Of a stretch of 64,000 nucleotides of DNA, positions 14,338-24,053 are shown piece after piece. The DNA is from Robertmurraya andreesenii (GTDB lineage Bacteria; Bacillota; Bacilli; Bacillales; Cytobacillaceae): contig NZ_JAUSTU010000005.1 of NCBI RefSeq assembly GCF_030813005.1, positions 160,570 to 224,569 of the forward strand, in the 5' to 3' direction. The position numbers were made by a program, and so were the translations under genes. Under the pieces are notes generated by a model that did not search any database, was not told the DNA's origin, and worked only from the letters and a program-made list of their open reading frames with translations. How positions within the stretch are numbered: the stretch's first letter is position 1; every line of letters starts with the position of its first letter.

Positions 14338-17133
14338 TTACATCCACTCATGAATCAGGTCGAGGGTTTCATTGATGTCAAGTTTTTTCAAAGGCACTTT
14401 TGGGATCGACTGTAAAAAAGCTTTCCCGTATGTGGTTGTGTATAATCTCTTGTCAAACACGACCACCAAACCTCGATCCTCACTTGAACGGATCAAGCGC
14501 CCAAACCCTTGCTTAAAGCGAATAACCGCTTCCGGCAACGAATAATCAGAAAAAGCATTTCCGCCATTTCTCTTGATTAACTGTGATTTCGCATCAGTAA
14601 TCGGCTCATTTGGCGCGGAGAAGGGCAGTCTGACCATAATGAGACAGGATAAATCCTCACCTGGGATATCAATTCCCTCCCAGAAGCTGTTGGTTCCCAA
14701 AAGAATGGCTTTTTCAAATCGTTGAAAGCTTCGGGTAAGCCTTGTCCGACTTCCTCCCGTAATCCCTTGTCCAATAAGAACATAATCATCTAGCAGTCCA
14801 CTTTCTTTTAAAAGGGTATAGGTTCTTTTCAGCATATCATAGGAAGTAAAAAGAATTAGCATTCGGCCCTTTGTTGCTTCTGCGATGGAAATGATATGCT
14901 CCGAAATGGCCGCTACATATTCATCGACTGGAACAGCATTCACCTCTGGTAAATCTGTCTGAACGATTAACTGTACCTGGTTCTCATAATCAAATGGAGA
15001 GTCAATCCTCTCAGTTTCACAATCGAACGCATCAAGACCTAATTCCCTCCTAATGTAATCAAAGGAATTCTTGACTGAAAGGGTTGCCGATGTTAGAACA
15101 ACACTTTTCTTTTTATCAAAAAAATGCTCCTTTAACGAGCTGGATATGGAAATAGGTTGGGTGTAGATGGTCGTGGCATTTTGGGTAGCTCTTACATCCA
15201 TTTCAATCCAGGTGACAAATTCCTCTTCCTGAACCAGAATGATTTTCCTGAGCATTTCACATAAATGCTGAAGCTTCTTATGAAATGCCAATAGTCCCGA
15301 GATGACCACCTTTTCGTTAGCTGTTAACATCGCATTTTGTAATGCTGTCACACTCTTCTCTATATAATCCATCAAATCCTTTAGAACAAAAAGCATTCGT
15401 TCTCCACAGGCTTTGACCGCCATCCATTCCTTAGATGACTCCCCGTCGCTTAATCGATAGGTGACCCGATTGCTCCCTGTAGGCTTGCGAACCTTTTTTG
15501 TTGCAAGGATAGCAACGGTCTTAAAAAATTCATCCACCTCATATACCAACTGATTAAACAGCTGGTTGACCTCGAAGGAATGGAGGCTATCCGGGCGTAG
15601 CTCCGGTATTTTTTCGCTTAATAGCTTATCTAATTGATATTGGAATGCCTTTTCTTCATATTGACCAAACTGGCTGAGTAGCATTCTAACCTGCAAATAG
15701 TCCAATGAATGACCGAAATACTTACTTGCTGCTTTTTCAAAATGATGACCCTCATCTAAAATACAATATCCAAATTCGGGGAGAATAGCATTTTCCGAAA
15801 TGAGATCAACAAGGAGAAAAGAATGGTTGGTAATGACGAAATCAGCTGATTGAGCTGCATTTCTTGCCCGGTAATAGAAGTCATATGGGGACCAAGACTT
15901 ATGCTGGTCAAAATTATGATCATGGCTAATTTTTTCCCAAAATAATGATCCACCACTGGATAAATTGAGCTCGTCCCTATCACCGGTTTCTGTTTCCATC
16001 AGCCATATGAGAATTTGCATTTTCGACAGGCTGATATCATAATTATCGTCTTCTTCTTTTAGGGAATGGACAAATTTTGCTATATCAATATAATGTGTTC
16101 TCCCTTTTAAAAGAACAGCTTTTATTGGATAGGGTAGCATTTTTTGCAATAAAGGAAGATCCTTTTTCATCAGCTGCTCTTGAAGCTGCGTTGTGTATGT
16201 ACTTATCACGATCGTTTCCTTTAATTGGCTCGTTAGTATGGCAGCTGGGAGCAAATAAGCCATCGACTTACCAACACCCGTCCCCGCTTCAATAAGAGCA
16301 TGTCTATGGGCAGAGAAAGCCCGAAATACGGCATCCATCATTTGAAATTGTCCCGGTCTCTTTTCAAACTGCTCAAATGCCTTCTGAAATAGCTGTTCTT
16401 TATCAGCTTCATCTTCTGGATAATCGAGTGAAGGTCGCTGAATATTCTCGTCCGGTTCGGTCAAAGGCGTTAATAGTATCCCCCTATGTAATTCAAGTGT
16501 ATAAGGGGCCTCATCAATGGTTTGTTCCTTCTCAACCACTAAATCCTCTAAGAGAAGAGAAATATCACTTTTTAACCCATGGGAATGCTTGAGCAATTGA
16601 GTAAGAGTAAGCCTCGGCAAGCTCTGTAGCTTTTTCAGCAAAATAATAAATAGCTCAGCTGTCACATAGGCATCACTGTCGGCCTGATGGGGACGATCAT
16701 GGTCTAATCCTTCCTGGACAGCAAGATCATTTAGCTTATATCCATCTGCTGAAGGAAATAAAAATCTTGCCATTTCTACCGTATCTAACACGGGCCCGAG
16801 GAACCCTTCATAGCCTGCTTCCACTAATTCTTCCTGAAGGAATGAAAGATCGAACAACACATTATGAGCAACGAAATAAGCCTCGTCAAGAAGAGCGAGC
16901 ACCCGAGGAGCAATTTCCGCAAAGGTTGGGGCTTGACTTACCATCTCATCCGAAAGACCTGTAAGTTCTTCAATGAAAAGAGGGATTTCCCTCTCTGGAT
17001 TTATTAATGTAGAAAATTGCTCCATGATCACATCATTTTCAACAACCACAGCAGCAATTTGAATAATTCTATCTCCCTTTTTTGGTGAATTTCCGGTTGT
17101 TTCTAAATCCACCACTACATATTTGTTGCTCAC
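14338..17133 (-). CDS. dinG: DinG-type protein with 3'-5' exonuclease domain and XPD-like helicase domain
   Basis: 931 residues. The N-terminal DEDDh exonuclease domain (about 1-165) begins VVDLETTGNSP and has HNVLFDLSFL and HQADSDAYVT. The superfamily 2 helicase part has Walker A EAGTGVGKSMAYL and DEGH box CILDEGHHFE, then C-terminal motifs GTNSFWEGIDIPG and RFKQGFGRLIRS. In Bacillaceae this fusion is annotated DinG; Staphylococcus DinG is reported to be a nuclease without helicase activity. No Fe-S cysteine set is evident. Starts at GTG after GAGGTG. Confidence 0.92.
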   Translation of the reverse strand: MSNKYVVVDLETTGNSPKKGDRIIQIAAVVVENDVIMEQFSTLINPEREIPLFIEELTGLSDEMVSQAPTFAEIAPRVLALLDEAYFVAHNVLFDLSFLQEELVEAGYEGFLGPVLDTVEMARFLFPSADGYKLNDLAVQEGLDHDRPHQADSDAYVTAELFIILLKKLQSLPRLTLTQLLKHSHGLKSDISLLLEDLVVEKEQTIDEAPYTLELHRGILLTPLTEPDENIQRPSLDYPEDEADKEQLFQKAFEQFEKRPGQFQMMDAVFRAFSAHRHALIEAGTGVGKSMAYLLPAAILTSQLKETIVISTYTTQLQEQLMKKDLPLLQKMLPYPIKAVLLKGRTHYIDIAKFVHSLKEEDDNYDISLSKMQILIWLMETETGDRDELNLSSGGSLFWEKISHDHNFDQHKSWSPYDFYYRARNAAQSADFVITNHSFLLVDLISENAILPEFGYCILDEGHHFEKAASKYFGHSLDYLQVRMLLSQFGQYEEKAFQYQLDKLLSEKIPELRPDSLHSFEVNQLFNQLVYEVDEFFKTVAILATKKVRKPTGSNRVTYRLSDGESSKEWMAVKACGERMLFVLKDLMDYIEKSVTALQNAMLTANEKVVISGLLAFHKKLQHLCEMLRKIILVQEEEFVTWIEMDVRATQNATTIYTQPISISSSLKEHFFDKKKSVVLTSATLSVKNSFDYIRRELGLDAFDCETERIDSPFDYENQVQLIVQTDLPEVNAVPVDEYVAAISEHIISIAEATKGRMLILFTSYDMLKRTYTLLKESGLLDDYVLIGQGITGGSRTRLTRSFQRFEKAILLGTNSFWEGIDIPGEDLSCLIMVRLPFSAPNEPITDAKSQLIKRNGGNAFSDYSLPEAVIRFKQGFGRLIRSSEDRGLVVVFDKRLYTTTYGKAFLQSIPKVPLKKLDINETLDLIHEWM

Positions 17134-17225
17134 TTAAAACACCTCAGATCCCTCATCTAAACATAAAAATGAAGGAGTTCTTAATAATTTCTAATGCTAT
17201 TACTTTAACACAAACAGGATTGAAG

Positions 17226-17251
17226 TTAAAAGACCCCTTTCATAAGGGGTC
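17226..17251 (-). terminator. pan operon terminator
   Basis: GACCCCTT-atga-AAGGGGTC followed by TTTT on the minus strand, 13 bases downstream of panD. Confidence 0.82.
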
Positions 17252-17263
17252 CTCCAAAAAAAA

Positions 17264-17647
17264 TTATCGTATCGTTTTTTCTGGTTCTGCGTGGAGCAGC
17301 TCAACAATCTCATTATCCTCATTCATGATCGCCACTTTAGGCTGATGAGTTGGAATTTTCTCCTCTGCAACGATTGCATAAGAAATAATGATGACAACGT
17401 CTCCCTCTTGAACCAATCTCGCAGCTGCGCCATTAATGCAAATCACACGACTTCCTCTTTCGCCAGGGATGATATACGTTTCAAATCTTGCACCATTGTT
17501 ATTATTTACGATTTGCACCTTTTCATTCGGAACCATTCCGACTTCATCGAGTATATCCTCATCAATGGTAATGCTTCCGACATAATTCAGATTAGCCTCT
17601 GTGACTCGTGCACGGTGTATTTTTCCATTCATCATTGTACGGAACAT
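17264..17647 (-). CDS. panD: aspartate 1-decarboxylase
   Basis: Pyruvoyl enzyme that makes beta-alanine for pantothenate. 127 residues, usual length. The self-cleavage site is Gly24-Ser25 within NYVGSITID, and GAAARLVQEGDVVIII is conserved. Last gene of panB-panC-panD, 35 bases after panC. Confidence 0.96.
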   Translation of the reverse strand: MFRTMMNGKIHRARVTEANLNYVGSITIDEDILDEVGMVPNEKVQIVNNNNGARFETYIIPGERGSRVICINGAAARLVQEGDVVIIISYAIVAEEKIPTHQPKVAIMNEDNEIVELLHAEPEKTIR

Positions 17648-17682
17648 GATGAAGCCCCCTTTTTGCTAAATCTCTTCCTCAT

Positions 17683-18528
17683 TTATTCGACTGTGAGTAC
17701 TAGGTTATCGATGAGACGAGCCTTCGAAAACTTCACAGCCAATGCCACGATTATTTTCCCTTCTAGCTTCTCAATTGGCCGCAATTCAGGGAAGGAGTAA
17801 ATTTCAATATAATCTATCGTCCCTGAGGTCTTCGTCTCAATAAGGTTCCTCATCCTTGAAATAATAGCGTTCGGATTTGTTTCTCCCGCTTCTGTAAGCT
17901 CCTTCGCTTGAAGTAAGCTCTGATAAAGGATTGGTGCCTGTTCTCTCTCCTCAGGGCTTAAATGAACATTTCTGGAGCTCTTAGCGAGACCATCTTCCTC
18001 TCTGACGGTAGCAACTGGAATTAATTCAATTGGAAAATGAAAGTCCGAAATAAGCCCCGATACGACAGCAACCTGCTGTGCATCCTTCATTCCCATATAG
18101 ACCCGTTCAGGTGCGATGATATGGAAGAGCTTTGTTAGCACGGTCGCTACCCCATCAAAATGTCCTGGTCGAGATTCACCGCACAGAACATTCGTCCTTT
18201 CCTGCACGAGCACCTTCACTGACAAAGGGCTTGGATACATTTCCTCCACAGAAGGATAAAAGATATAATCTACGCCTTCCTCGATACAAATACGCCCGTC
18301 CCTTTCAAAATCTCGCGGATAGGAATCAAAATCCTCATTGGGACCAAATTGAAGAGGATTGACGAAAATACTAACGACCACGATATCGTTTGCTTTTCTA
18401 GCCTCTCTAATCAGCTGAATATGCCCCTCATGTAAATAACCCATCGTTGGAACATAGCCGAGTGTATTTTTTTTCTTTAAAGCTGCTGTTATTGCTTGCA
18501 TTTCTTTGATGGTTGTAATGGTCTTCAT
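17683..18528 (-). CDS. panC: pantothenate synthetase
   Basis: Condenses pantoate and beta-alanine with ATP. 281 residues with the nucleotide-binding PTMGYLHEGHIQLI motif, VVVSIFVNPLQFGPNED and RPGHFDGVATVLTKLF, and KSSRNVHLS for the KMSKS-like site. Its ATG overlaps the panB stop (ATGA), so translation is coupled. Confidence 0.96.
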   Translation of the reverse strand: MKTITTIKEMQAITAALKKKNTLGYVPTMGYLHEGHIQLIREARKANDIVVVSIFVNPLQFGPNEDFDSYPRDFERDGRICIEEGVDYIFYPSVEEMYPSPLSVKVLVQERTNVLCGESRPGHFDGVATVLTKLFHIIAPERVYMGMKDAQQVAVVSGLISDFHFPIELIPVATVREEDGLAKSSRNVHLSPEEREQAPILYQSLLQAKELTEAGETNPNAIISRMRNLIETKTSGTIDYIEIYSFPELRPIEKLEGKIIVALAVKFSKARLIDNLVLTVE

Positions 18529-19364
18529 TGTTTGCCCCCGTATAGTCCTTGCAGTTCTTCTTCCTTCATCGTGAAGCTATAAGCATCTGTCGGGAATGTA
18601 GCTTGTTTGACTTCCTGAACATAGCCTTCAAGCCCCTTTTGAACTTCGACATTCATATTCGCAAACGGCTTCACAAATTTTGCCAGCCTGTCTACTCCAT
18701 ACATGAGCACATCATGATAGACCAATACCTGGCCATCACAATCAACACCGGCACCAATGCCGATCGTTGGGATCTTAAGGGCCTGAGAAATTTCTCTTGC
18801 TATCTGCTTTGGAACACATTCGAGAACAATCATAAATGCTCCCGCTTCCTCACATTTCTTCGCATCCTCCAAAAGCTTTAGAGCCGCATGACGGTCCTTC
18901 CCCTGCACCTTATAGCCACCTAGAACCCCAACGGATTGCGGTGTTAGGCCAAGATGGGCACAAACTGGGACTCCTGCTTTTGTAAGCGCACGAATATGGT
19001 CAAGCACCTCGTCAGCGCCTTCTACCTTCACCGCGTTCGCACCGGTCTCCTGTAATAGCTTCGCAGCATTCAGTAATGTATCGCGAACAGATAAGTGATA
19101 GGTCATAAAGGGCATGTCGATGACAATACAAGTATCCTTTGCTCCTCTTCTCACTGCTTTCCCATGATGAAGCATATCATCCAACGTCACAGGAATGGTG
19201 GAGTCATAGCCCAATACGACCATTCCAAGTGAATCCCCAACCAGAATGACATCTACTCCAGTCTGCTCAGCTAGCTTTGCTGATGGATAATCATAAGCAG
19301 TTAACATGACGATCTTTTCATTTTCCTTTTTCATCTTCTGAAAATCGGTTGTGCTTTTCATCAT
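18525..19364 (-). CDS. panB: ketopantoate hydroxymethyltransferase
   Basis: First committed step of pantothenate synthesis, using methylene-tetrahydrofolate. 279 residues with GDSLGMVVLGYDST (metal site), CAHLGLTPQSVGVLGGYKVQG and GIGAGVDCDGQVLVYHD. GGAGG is 5-8 bases before two consecutive ATGs; either could be used. The gene is preceded by a structured leader with a terminator 43 bases upstream. Confidence 0.96.
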   Translation of the reverse strand: MMKSTTDFQKMKKENEKIVMLTAYDYPSAKLAEQTGVDVILVGDSLGMVVLGYDSTIPVTLDDMLHHGKAVRRGAKDTCIVIDMPFMTYHLSVRDTLLNAAKLLQETGANAVKVEGADEVLDHIRALTKAGVPVCAHLGLTPQSVGVLGGYKVQGKDRHAALKLLEDAKKCEEAGAFMIVLECVPKQIAREISQALKIPTIGIGAGVDCDGQVLVYHDVLMYGVDRLAKFVKPFANMNVEVQKGLEGYVQEVKQATFPTDAYSFTMKEEELQGLYGGKQ

Positions 19365-19556
19365 TTTTCCTCCTTTTTAGGTGGAAGAGGAGACAAACAA
19401 AATAAAAAGAGATCCAAAAATTCAGAAGGATCTCTTAAATCTCAAGTTATTGTTTCATCCCTCTGTCCCGGTCCATGTAAATGAATCTAGGCAGACACTT
19501 ATTTTGATTGAAAAAGCTGTAATCATATGGTGCAGTTCAGCATTGATACTGCCCGT
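19365..19556 (-). ncRNA. panB leader RNA, candidate pan-type regulatory element
   Basis: A leader of about 190 nt between the predicted start (19556) and panB. At 19554-19529 is a hairpin GG-GCAGU-[A]-UCA-AUGC-UGA-ACUGC-[A]-CC with two bulged adenosines, as I recall for the described pan motif. CAGAGGGAU (19465-19457) can pair over nine positions with AUCCUUCUG (19431-19423). That segment overlaps the terminator's first arm, so the two folds exclude each other. Confidence 0.7.
19401..19436 (-). terminator. attenuator-type terminator in the panB leader
   Basis: Minus-strand stem AAGAGATCC/GGATCTCTT (19436-19428 with 19415-19407), 12-base loop, then TTTTTATTTT. It lies between the promoter after birA and the panB start, so it would control panB expression as well as stop birA read-through. 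Confidence 0.82.
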
Positions 19557-19562
19557 AAAAAA

Positions 19563-19571
19563 ATTATATCA
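19563..19571 (-). promoter_or_regulatory. extended -10 promoter of panBCD
   Basis: TGATATAAT on the minus strand is a consensus -10 with the TGN extension. No good -35 box lies upstream. It is placed between the birA stop and the panB leader hairpin. Confidence 0.6.
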
Positions 19572-19604
19572 AATCCTATGAAAATAGCTATATAAATTTA
19601 CTCC

Positions 19605-20582
19605 TTAGATTTCAATATCCGCTGAATAGATGTCGTGGACGTTGCCATCTTCATCTTCGATCTTTAGGACACCATCATCGGTAATGCCCATGGCCCTTCC
19701 TTTTATCACTCCCGAAAAAGTCCTTGCTGTCACGACCTTCCCGATGCTTACAGCATAGCTTTCCCATAACAGCTTGATCGGTAGGAAACCCTTTTCAAGA
19801 TAAAGCTGGTAGAGGTTTTCAAGTCGATGAAAAACAGCTCGTATGACCTCAGCGCGATTGACGAAAGAGCCCTTTTCTATACTTAAAGAAGTGGCAATCG
19901 ACTGAAGTTCAGCAGGAAAGTCCATTTTCGTCTGATTGACATTCATTCCAATCCCCATAATCACAAAATGTACCCGATCCGGTTCCGCCTGGAGCTCGGT
20001 TAGAATTCCTGTTACTTTTTTTCCATTCAAAAGGATATCATTGGGCCATTTGATATGAGCTTCAAGCCCTGTGCAATCTTCTATTGCTTGAGTAACAGCA
20101 ACAGCAGCCAATAAAGTAAGCTGTGGTGTCTTTGGAATCGGAATATTCGGCCTAAGGATAATGCTCATCCAGACCCCTGTGCTCTTAGGTGAATGCCAAG
20201 CACGCTCAAGCCTGCCCCTTCCCCCAGTCTGTTCATCAGCAATGACAACCGTGCCTTCTGGAACATTCTCAAAACCAAGGCGATGGGCGATCTTCTGGGT
20301 TGAATCAACGGACTCTTGATAGTGTATTCTCTGACCAATCATCTTTGTCTTCAAACCAAGCCGGATTTCGTTCGCCGTCACTTGATCAGGTGTCTTCAGA
20401 ATGCGATATCCCTTCCTTCGAATCGCTTCTAATTCAAAGCCCTCCTGCCTTAAATCCTCGATATGCTTCCAAACGGCCGTCCGTGAACAGCCGATCAAAT
20501 CTGCTATATATTGTCCTGACAAATACTCTCCCTCATGTTCTGTGAAGGCATCAAGCAATTTTTTCCTCAAGGCCGATTGCAT
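19605..20582 (-). CDS. birA: biotin-[acetyl-CoA carboxylase] ligase / biotin repressor
   Basis: 325 residues, group II BirA. The N-terminal winged helix (DLIGCSRTAVWKHIEDLRQEG in part) binds operators; the ligase domain has GRGRLERAWHSP for biotinyl-AMP, KWPNDILLNGKKVTGIL and a C-terminal SH3-like domain. The start is the ATG giving MQSALRKK, as in B. subtilis; a GTG 12 bases earlier is too close to the RBS. It overlaps the end of cca. Confidence 0.95.
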   Translation of the reverse strand: MQSALRKKLLDAFTEHEGEYLSGQYIADLIGCSRTAVWKHIEDLRQEGFELEAIRRKGYRILKTPDQVTANEIRLGLKTKMIGQRIHYQESVDSTQKIAHRLGFENVPEGTVVIADEQTGGRGRLERAWHSPKSTGVWMSIILRPNIPIPKTPQLTLLAAVAVTQAIEDCTGLEAHIKWPNDILLNGKKVTGILTELQAEPDRVHFVIMGIGMNVNQTKMDFPAELQSIATSLSIEKGSFVNRAEVIRAVFHRLENLYQLYLEKGFLPIKLLWESYAVSIGKVVTARTFSGVIKGRAMGITDDGVLKIEDEDGNVHDIYSADIEI

Positions 20583-21769
20583 ATGAACAGCCACTCCTTT
20601 ATCTCGTCTTTGCGATTAAAGACTTCTCCCTTTAACACTGCTTTTTCTATCGAAAGCAACCTTTCTTCAATCCATGGGCCACCATTTTTTTCATACCAGT
20701 CCATTAGATCTCTGCCTGTAACCGCGAGCTCGCTTCTATTCTTGATGGGCATGGAGCGAAATTTTTCTTCAAGGGATTCAATACTACGATTATCATCCTG
20801 TTTCATTAATACGTGATAGAGCTTTTCCGTACTCATCGCTAGTTCTCTTTGGGCAGTATATAAATCATAAATGGATAAATCTCTAGCAAGCCTTTGATGA
20901 AACCAATATACTCCATTTTTCACTCGTCTTATTTTCTGCAGTGGGAGCTTCCATTTTCTTAAGAAAGCCTCTGTTTCCTGAGGTAGAACGCCAAAGAGAT
21001 GTAACAGCAAGACCCAATGCTCCTCAATTGAAAAAGAGGAGCCCATGTTATAGGAAAGAAAAGTAGTTAATCCCTCTTCTTTCTTCTCAAATCCAGGCAA
21101 ATATTGAAACAGACCTGTTTCCAAAAGAAGCTTCATAGCCCGCCTACTGTCAACTCCCAAAAGCAGCTTTTCAAACTCAATTGTTATCCGTTCAACCGAA
21201 ATCTTCTCAAGGAGTTTCCCATTTTCCTTCAATGCTAAAAGGGTTTTGGGCTCAATGGTAAAGGCAAGCTGGCTGGCAAAACGAAGAGCTCTCATCATTC
21301 TTAGGGCATCCTCATGAAATCTTTCATCTGCAAGTCCGACTGTTTGAATCACTTTGTTCTTGATTGCAGCCTGCCCGTCAAAGGGATCGATGATTTCCCC
21401 CTTTTTGTTCATAGCAATGGCATTCATCGTGAAGTCACGGCGTCTTAAATCTTCCTCTAAGGACCGAATAAACGTCACTTCATTCGGTCGTCTGAAATCT
21501 TGATATTCAGACTCACTTCTGAACGTTGTCACCTCATAGGTTTCCCCTTGATAAAGCACCATGACCGTGCCATGGGCAATCCCTACGTCAACGGTTTTGG
21601 GGAAAATTCCCTTTATTTCAGACGGGGTCGCCGAGGTGGCGATATCGACATCAGAAATCTCTCGGTTCAGAAGGAAGTCGCGTACCGAGCCACCGACAAA
21701 ATAGGCTTCAAATCCGGAATCTTCAATTTGCTCTAACAATGGGTATGCCTTAAGAAAGGGAGGCTTCAT
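20567..21769 (-). CDS. cca: CCA-adding tRNA nucleotidyltransferase
   Basis: 400 residues, class II nucleotidyltransferase that builds or repairs the tRNA 3' CCA end. Seen: FVGGSVRDFLLNREISDVDIATSA with the catalytic DxD, RRRDFTMNAIAMN, and the template motif around DALRMMRALRFASQL. Start placed at the ATG after AAAGGGTG. Neighbours bshA and birA overlap or touch it. Confidence 0.95.
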   Translation of the reverse strand: MKPPFLKAYPLLEQIEDSGFEAYFVGGSVRDFLLNREISDVDIATSATPSEIKGIFPKTVDVGIAHGTVMVLYQGETYEVTTFRSESEYQDFRRPNEVTFIRSLEEDLRRRDFTMNAIAMNKKGEIIDPFDGQAAIKNKVIQTVGLADERFHEDALRMMRALRFASQLAFTIEPKTLLALKENGKLLEKISVERITIEFEKLLLGVDSRRAMKLLLETGLFQYLPGFEKKEEGLTTFLSYNMGSSFSIEEHWVLLLHLFGVLPQETEAFLRKWKLPLQKIRRVKNGVYWFHQRLARDLSIYDLYTAQRELAMSTEKLYHVLMKQDDNRSIESLEEKFRSMPIKNRSELAVTGRDLMDWYEKNGGPWIEERLLSIEKAVLKGEVFNRKDEIKEWLFICNRP

Positions 21770-21774
21770 TTTTT

Positions 21775-22911
21775 TCACCCTTTAGAAAAAATATCAAAAT
21801 ATAAGCGCTCATATTGTTTGACAATATGTTCTGCTCTAAATCGCTCGTTCACCATGCTAATACAGCTATCGGCCATTCGCCTTTGCAAATCGTGGTTAGT
21901 AAGGATGACGAGTGCTTTTTCTGAGATTTCCGTTATATCGCCCAATTCACAAATGAATCCTGTCTCCCCATCTAGAATGACCTCTGGAATTCCGCCCACA
22001 TTGGTTCCGATACAAGGCACTCCACATGCCATCGCCTCTAAGGCGACAAGACCGAAGCTTTCCTTTTCAGAGAGAAGGAGCATCAGGTCACTGATCGAAT
22101 ATAATTCCTCAAGATTGTCCTGCTTTCCTAAGAAAAGTACTTTTCCTTTCAATTTTAGCTTATCCACAAGCTGTAAGGCGACCGTCATCTCCGGGCCATC
22201 CCCAATAAGCAAAAGCTTTGAATCGATCCTTTCTTGAATCCTCGCAAATGCCTTAATCACATCAGGCACACGCTTTACATGACGAAAATTGCTGACATGA
22301 ATGATCACTTTTTCTTCCGGCTTAATGCCAAATTCCTCTCTTAAACTAGAAGCTTCCATTCTTCGATATACCCGTTCATCGATAAAATTGTAGACAGGGA
22401 TAATGTCTTTTTCCGGGTGAATGAGCTCATGGGTTTGTTCAATTAAAGAGTTGGAAACAGCCGTAACGACGTCAGATTTTTCGATTCCAAAACGAATGGC
22501 ATCAATTAATGTTAAATCATAGCCTAACACGGTAATGTCTGTGCCATGGAGCGTTGTCACAATTTTGATATCTCTCCCACTCATTTGCTTGGCAAGAATC
22601 GCACATACCGCATGGGGAATCGCATAATGGACATGTAAAAGATCTAAATTCTCACGCTGAATAACCTCGGCCATTTTACTAGCTAGAGCAATATCATAGG
22701 GAGGATACTGGAACACAGAATACTGATTGACCTCGACCTGGTGATAGTAAATATTGTGATACATTCTATTCAGCCGAAATGGAAGACTTGAGGAGATAAA
22801 ATGAATCTCATGCCCCATCTCCGCAAGCATTTTTCCGAGTTCTGTGGCAACGACTCCGGAGCCACCCACAGTCGGGTAGCAGGTAATCCCTATTTTTAAT
22901 TTCTTTCTCAT
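21775..22911 (-). CDS. bshA: N-acetyl-alpha-D-glucosaminyl L-malate synthase
   Basis: GT4 glycosyltransferase (378 residues) for the first step of bacillithiol synthesis, joining GlcNAc and malate. Seen: GITCYPTVGGSGVVATELG, TTLHGTDITVLGYD, and the GT4 E-x7-E motif in EKESFGLVALEAMACGVP. Its start overlaps the bshB1 stop by 4 bases. Confidence 0.95.
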   Translation of the reverse strand: MRKKLKIGITCYPTVGGSGVVATELGKMLAEMGHEIHFISSSLPFRLNRMYHNIYYHQVEVNQYSVFQYPPYDIALASKMAEVIQRENLDLLHVHYAIPHAVCAILAKQMSGRDIKIVTTLHGTDITVLGYDLTLIDAIRFGIEKSDVVTAVSNSLIEQTHELIHPEKDIIPVYNFIDERVYRRMEASSLREEFGIKPEEKVIIHVSNFRHVKRVPDVIKAFARIQERIDSKLLLIGDGPEMTVALQLVDKLKLKGKVLFLGKQDNLEELYSISDLMLLLSEKESFGLVALEAMACGVPCIGTNVGGIPEVILDGETGFICELGDITEISEKALVILTNHDLQRRMADSCISMVNERFRAEHIVKQYERLYFDIFSKG

Positions 22912-23621
22912 TCTGTCTCTCCTAATAAATCTCGATTAAGGACAAGGGGAGCCTTTACTTTGAAGCCTTCCGCGTATTTGACACCAACCTCTTTGCCAAA
23001 TAGCTTTTCCCTTGCTTCAACCGTCTCGATATACCCATTAACGAGCGGGGTGTCAAAGCTCTCAGCTGTCTTTTGAAACTGGCTTTGATAAGCATTTAAG
23101 CTTGCGATTTTTTTGTCCATATAATCAGTTATGTCTATGACAAAATCGGGTTTGTGAAAGCCATTAATCATATAAAAATAGATTTGACTCGGACGATGGG
23201 GTGAATATTCATCCATGGTTATGTACTTGCGTATACCCGCAGAGAAAAACGCCTCTTCGACTATTTTGCTGCAGTTGCCATGGTCAGGATGGCGATCGAT
23301 TGAATAGGGCGCAAAAATAATTTGAGGACGATATTTTCTAATGATGGACGCTACCTGTCGAATAGAGTCTTCTGTAAGAAACAACCCTCGATCCCGTAAA
23401 TGCAAATTTTCTCTAACGGAAATACCCAGAATTCTTCCCGCTTCATTTGCTTCCTTTCCCCTGATTCCAACCGTACCGTTGGAGGATAATTCCGCCGCTG
23501 TTAAATCACATATCCCGATTTTCTTGCCCTGTGCTGCATATTTAGCAATGGTTCCCCCCATGCCAATTTCAACATCATCGGCATGAGCTCCAAATGCTAA
23601 TATATCTAGTTTGTTTTCCAT
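22908..23621 (-). CDS. bshB1: bacillithiol biosynthesis deacetylase BshB1
   Basis: Zinc LmbE/PIG-L-type deacetylase (237 residues) acting on GlcNAc-malate. The zinc site AHADDVEIGMGG (AHxDD) is near residue 12 and the third ligand lies in SIDRHPDHGNCS. One base separates it from mgsA and it overlaps bshA, so the pair is translationally linked. Confidence 0.95.
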   Translation of the reverse strand: MENKLDILAFGAHADDVEIGMGGTIAKYAAQGKKIGICDLTAAELSSNGTVGIRGKEANEAGRILGISVRENLHLRDRGLFLTEDSIRQVASIIRKYRPQIIFAPYSIDRHPDHGNCSKIVEEAFFSAGIRKYITMDEYSPHRPSQIYFYMINGFHKPDFVIDITDYMDKKIASLNAYQSQFQKTAESFDTPLVNGYIETVEAREKLFGKEVGVKYAEGFKVKAPLVLNRDLLGETE

Positions 23622-23622
23622 G

Positions 23623-24033
23623 CTAGTCTCCGTTTCTAGTCTCCATTATCTCTCGCCATGATAGGTCCCCACGCTCTAAGCCCTTAATGATAACCTCTGC
23701 TGTCCCCATATTTGTCGCAAGGGGAACAGAATATACATCACTGAGACGAATTAATGCTGATACATCCGGTTCATGGGGCTGTGCTGTGAGAGGATCGCGG
23801 AAAAATAGAACAACATCCATCTCATTTTTGGCAATCATCGCACCGATTTGTTGATCTCCGCCGAGAGGACCCGATTGAAAGCGAGTCACCTTAAGCGCTG
23901 TTGCCTCCATAATCCTGGCACCAGTTGTCCCTGTTGCAAAAAGAGAATGCTCTTTGAGAATATTTTCATAGGCGGTTACAAAGCGGACCATATCATCTTT
24001 TTTCTTATCATGAGCAATTAATGCAATCTTCAT
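23623..24033 (-). CDS. mgsA: methylglyoxal synthase
   Basis: Converts dihydroxyacetone phosphate to methylglyoxal. 136 residues with IALIAHDKKKDDMV, the phosphate-binding TGTTGARI and the GPLGGDQQIGAMI loop; catalytic Asp is in the GGDQQIG segment or the following FFRDP. Being next to bacillithiol genes makes sense because bacillithiol is used to detoxify methylglyoxal (known for B. subtilis). Confidence 0.95.
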   Translation of the reverse strand: MKIALIAHDKKKDDMVRFVTAYENILKEHSLFATGTTGARIMEATALKVTRFQSGPLGGDQQIGAMIAKNEMDVVLFFRDPLTAQPHEPDVSALIRLSDVYSVPLATNMGTAEVIIKGLERGDLSWREIMETRNGD

Positions 24034-24053
24034 CTTATCCTCTCATTTCTTAT

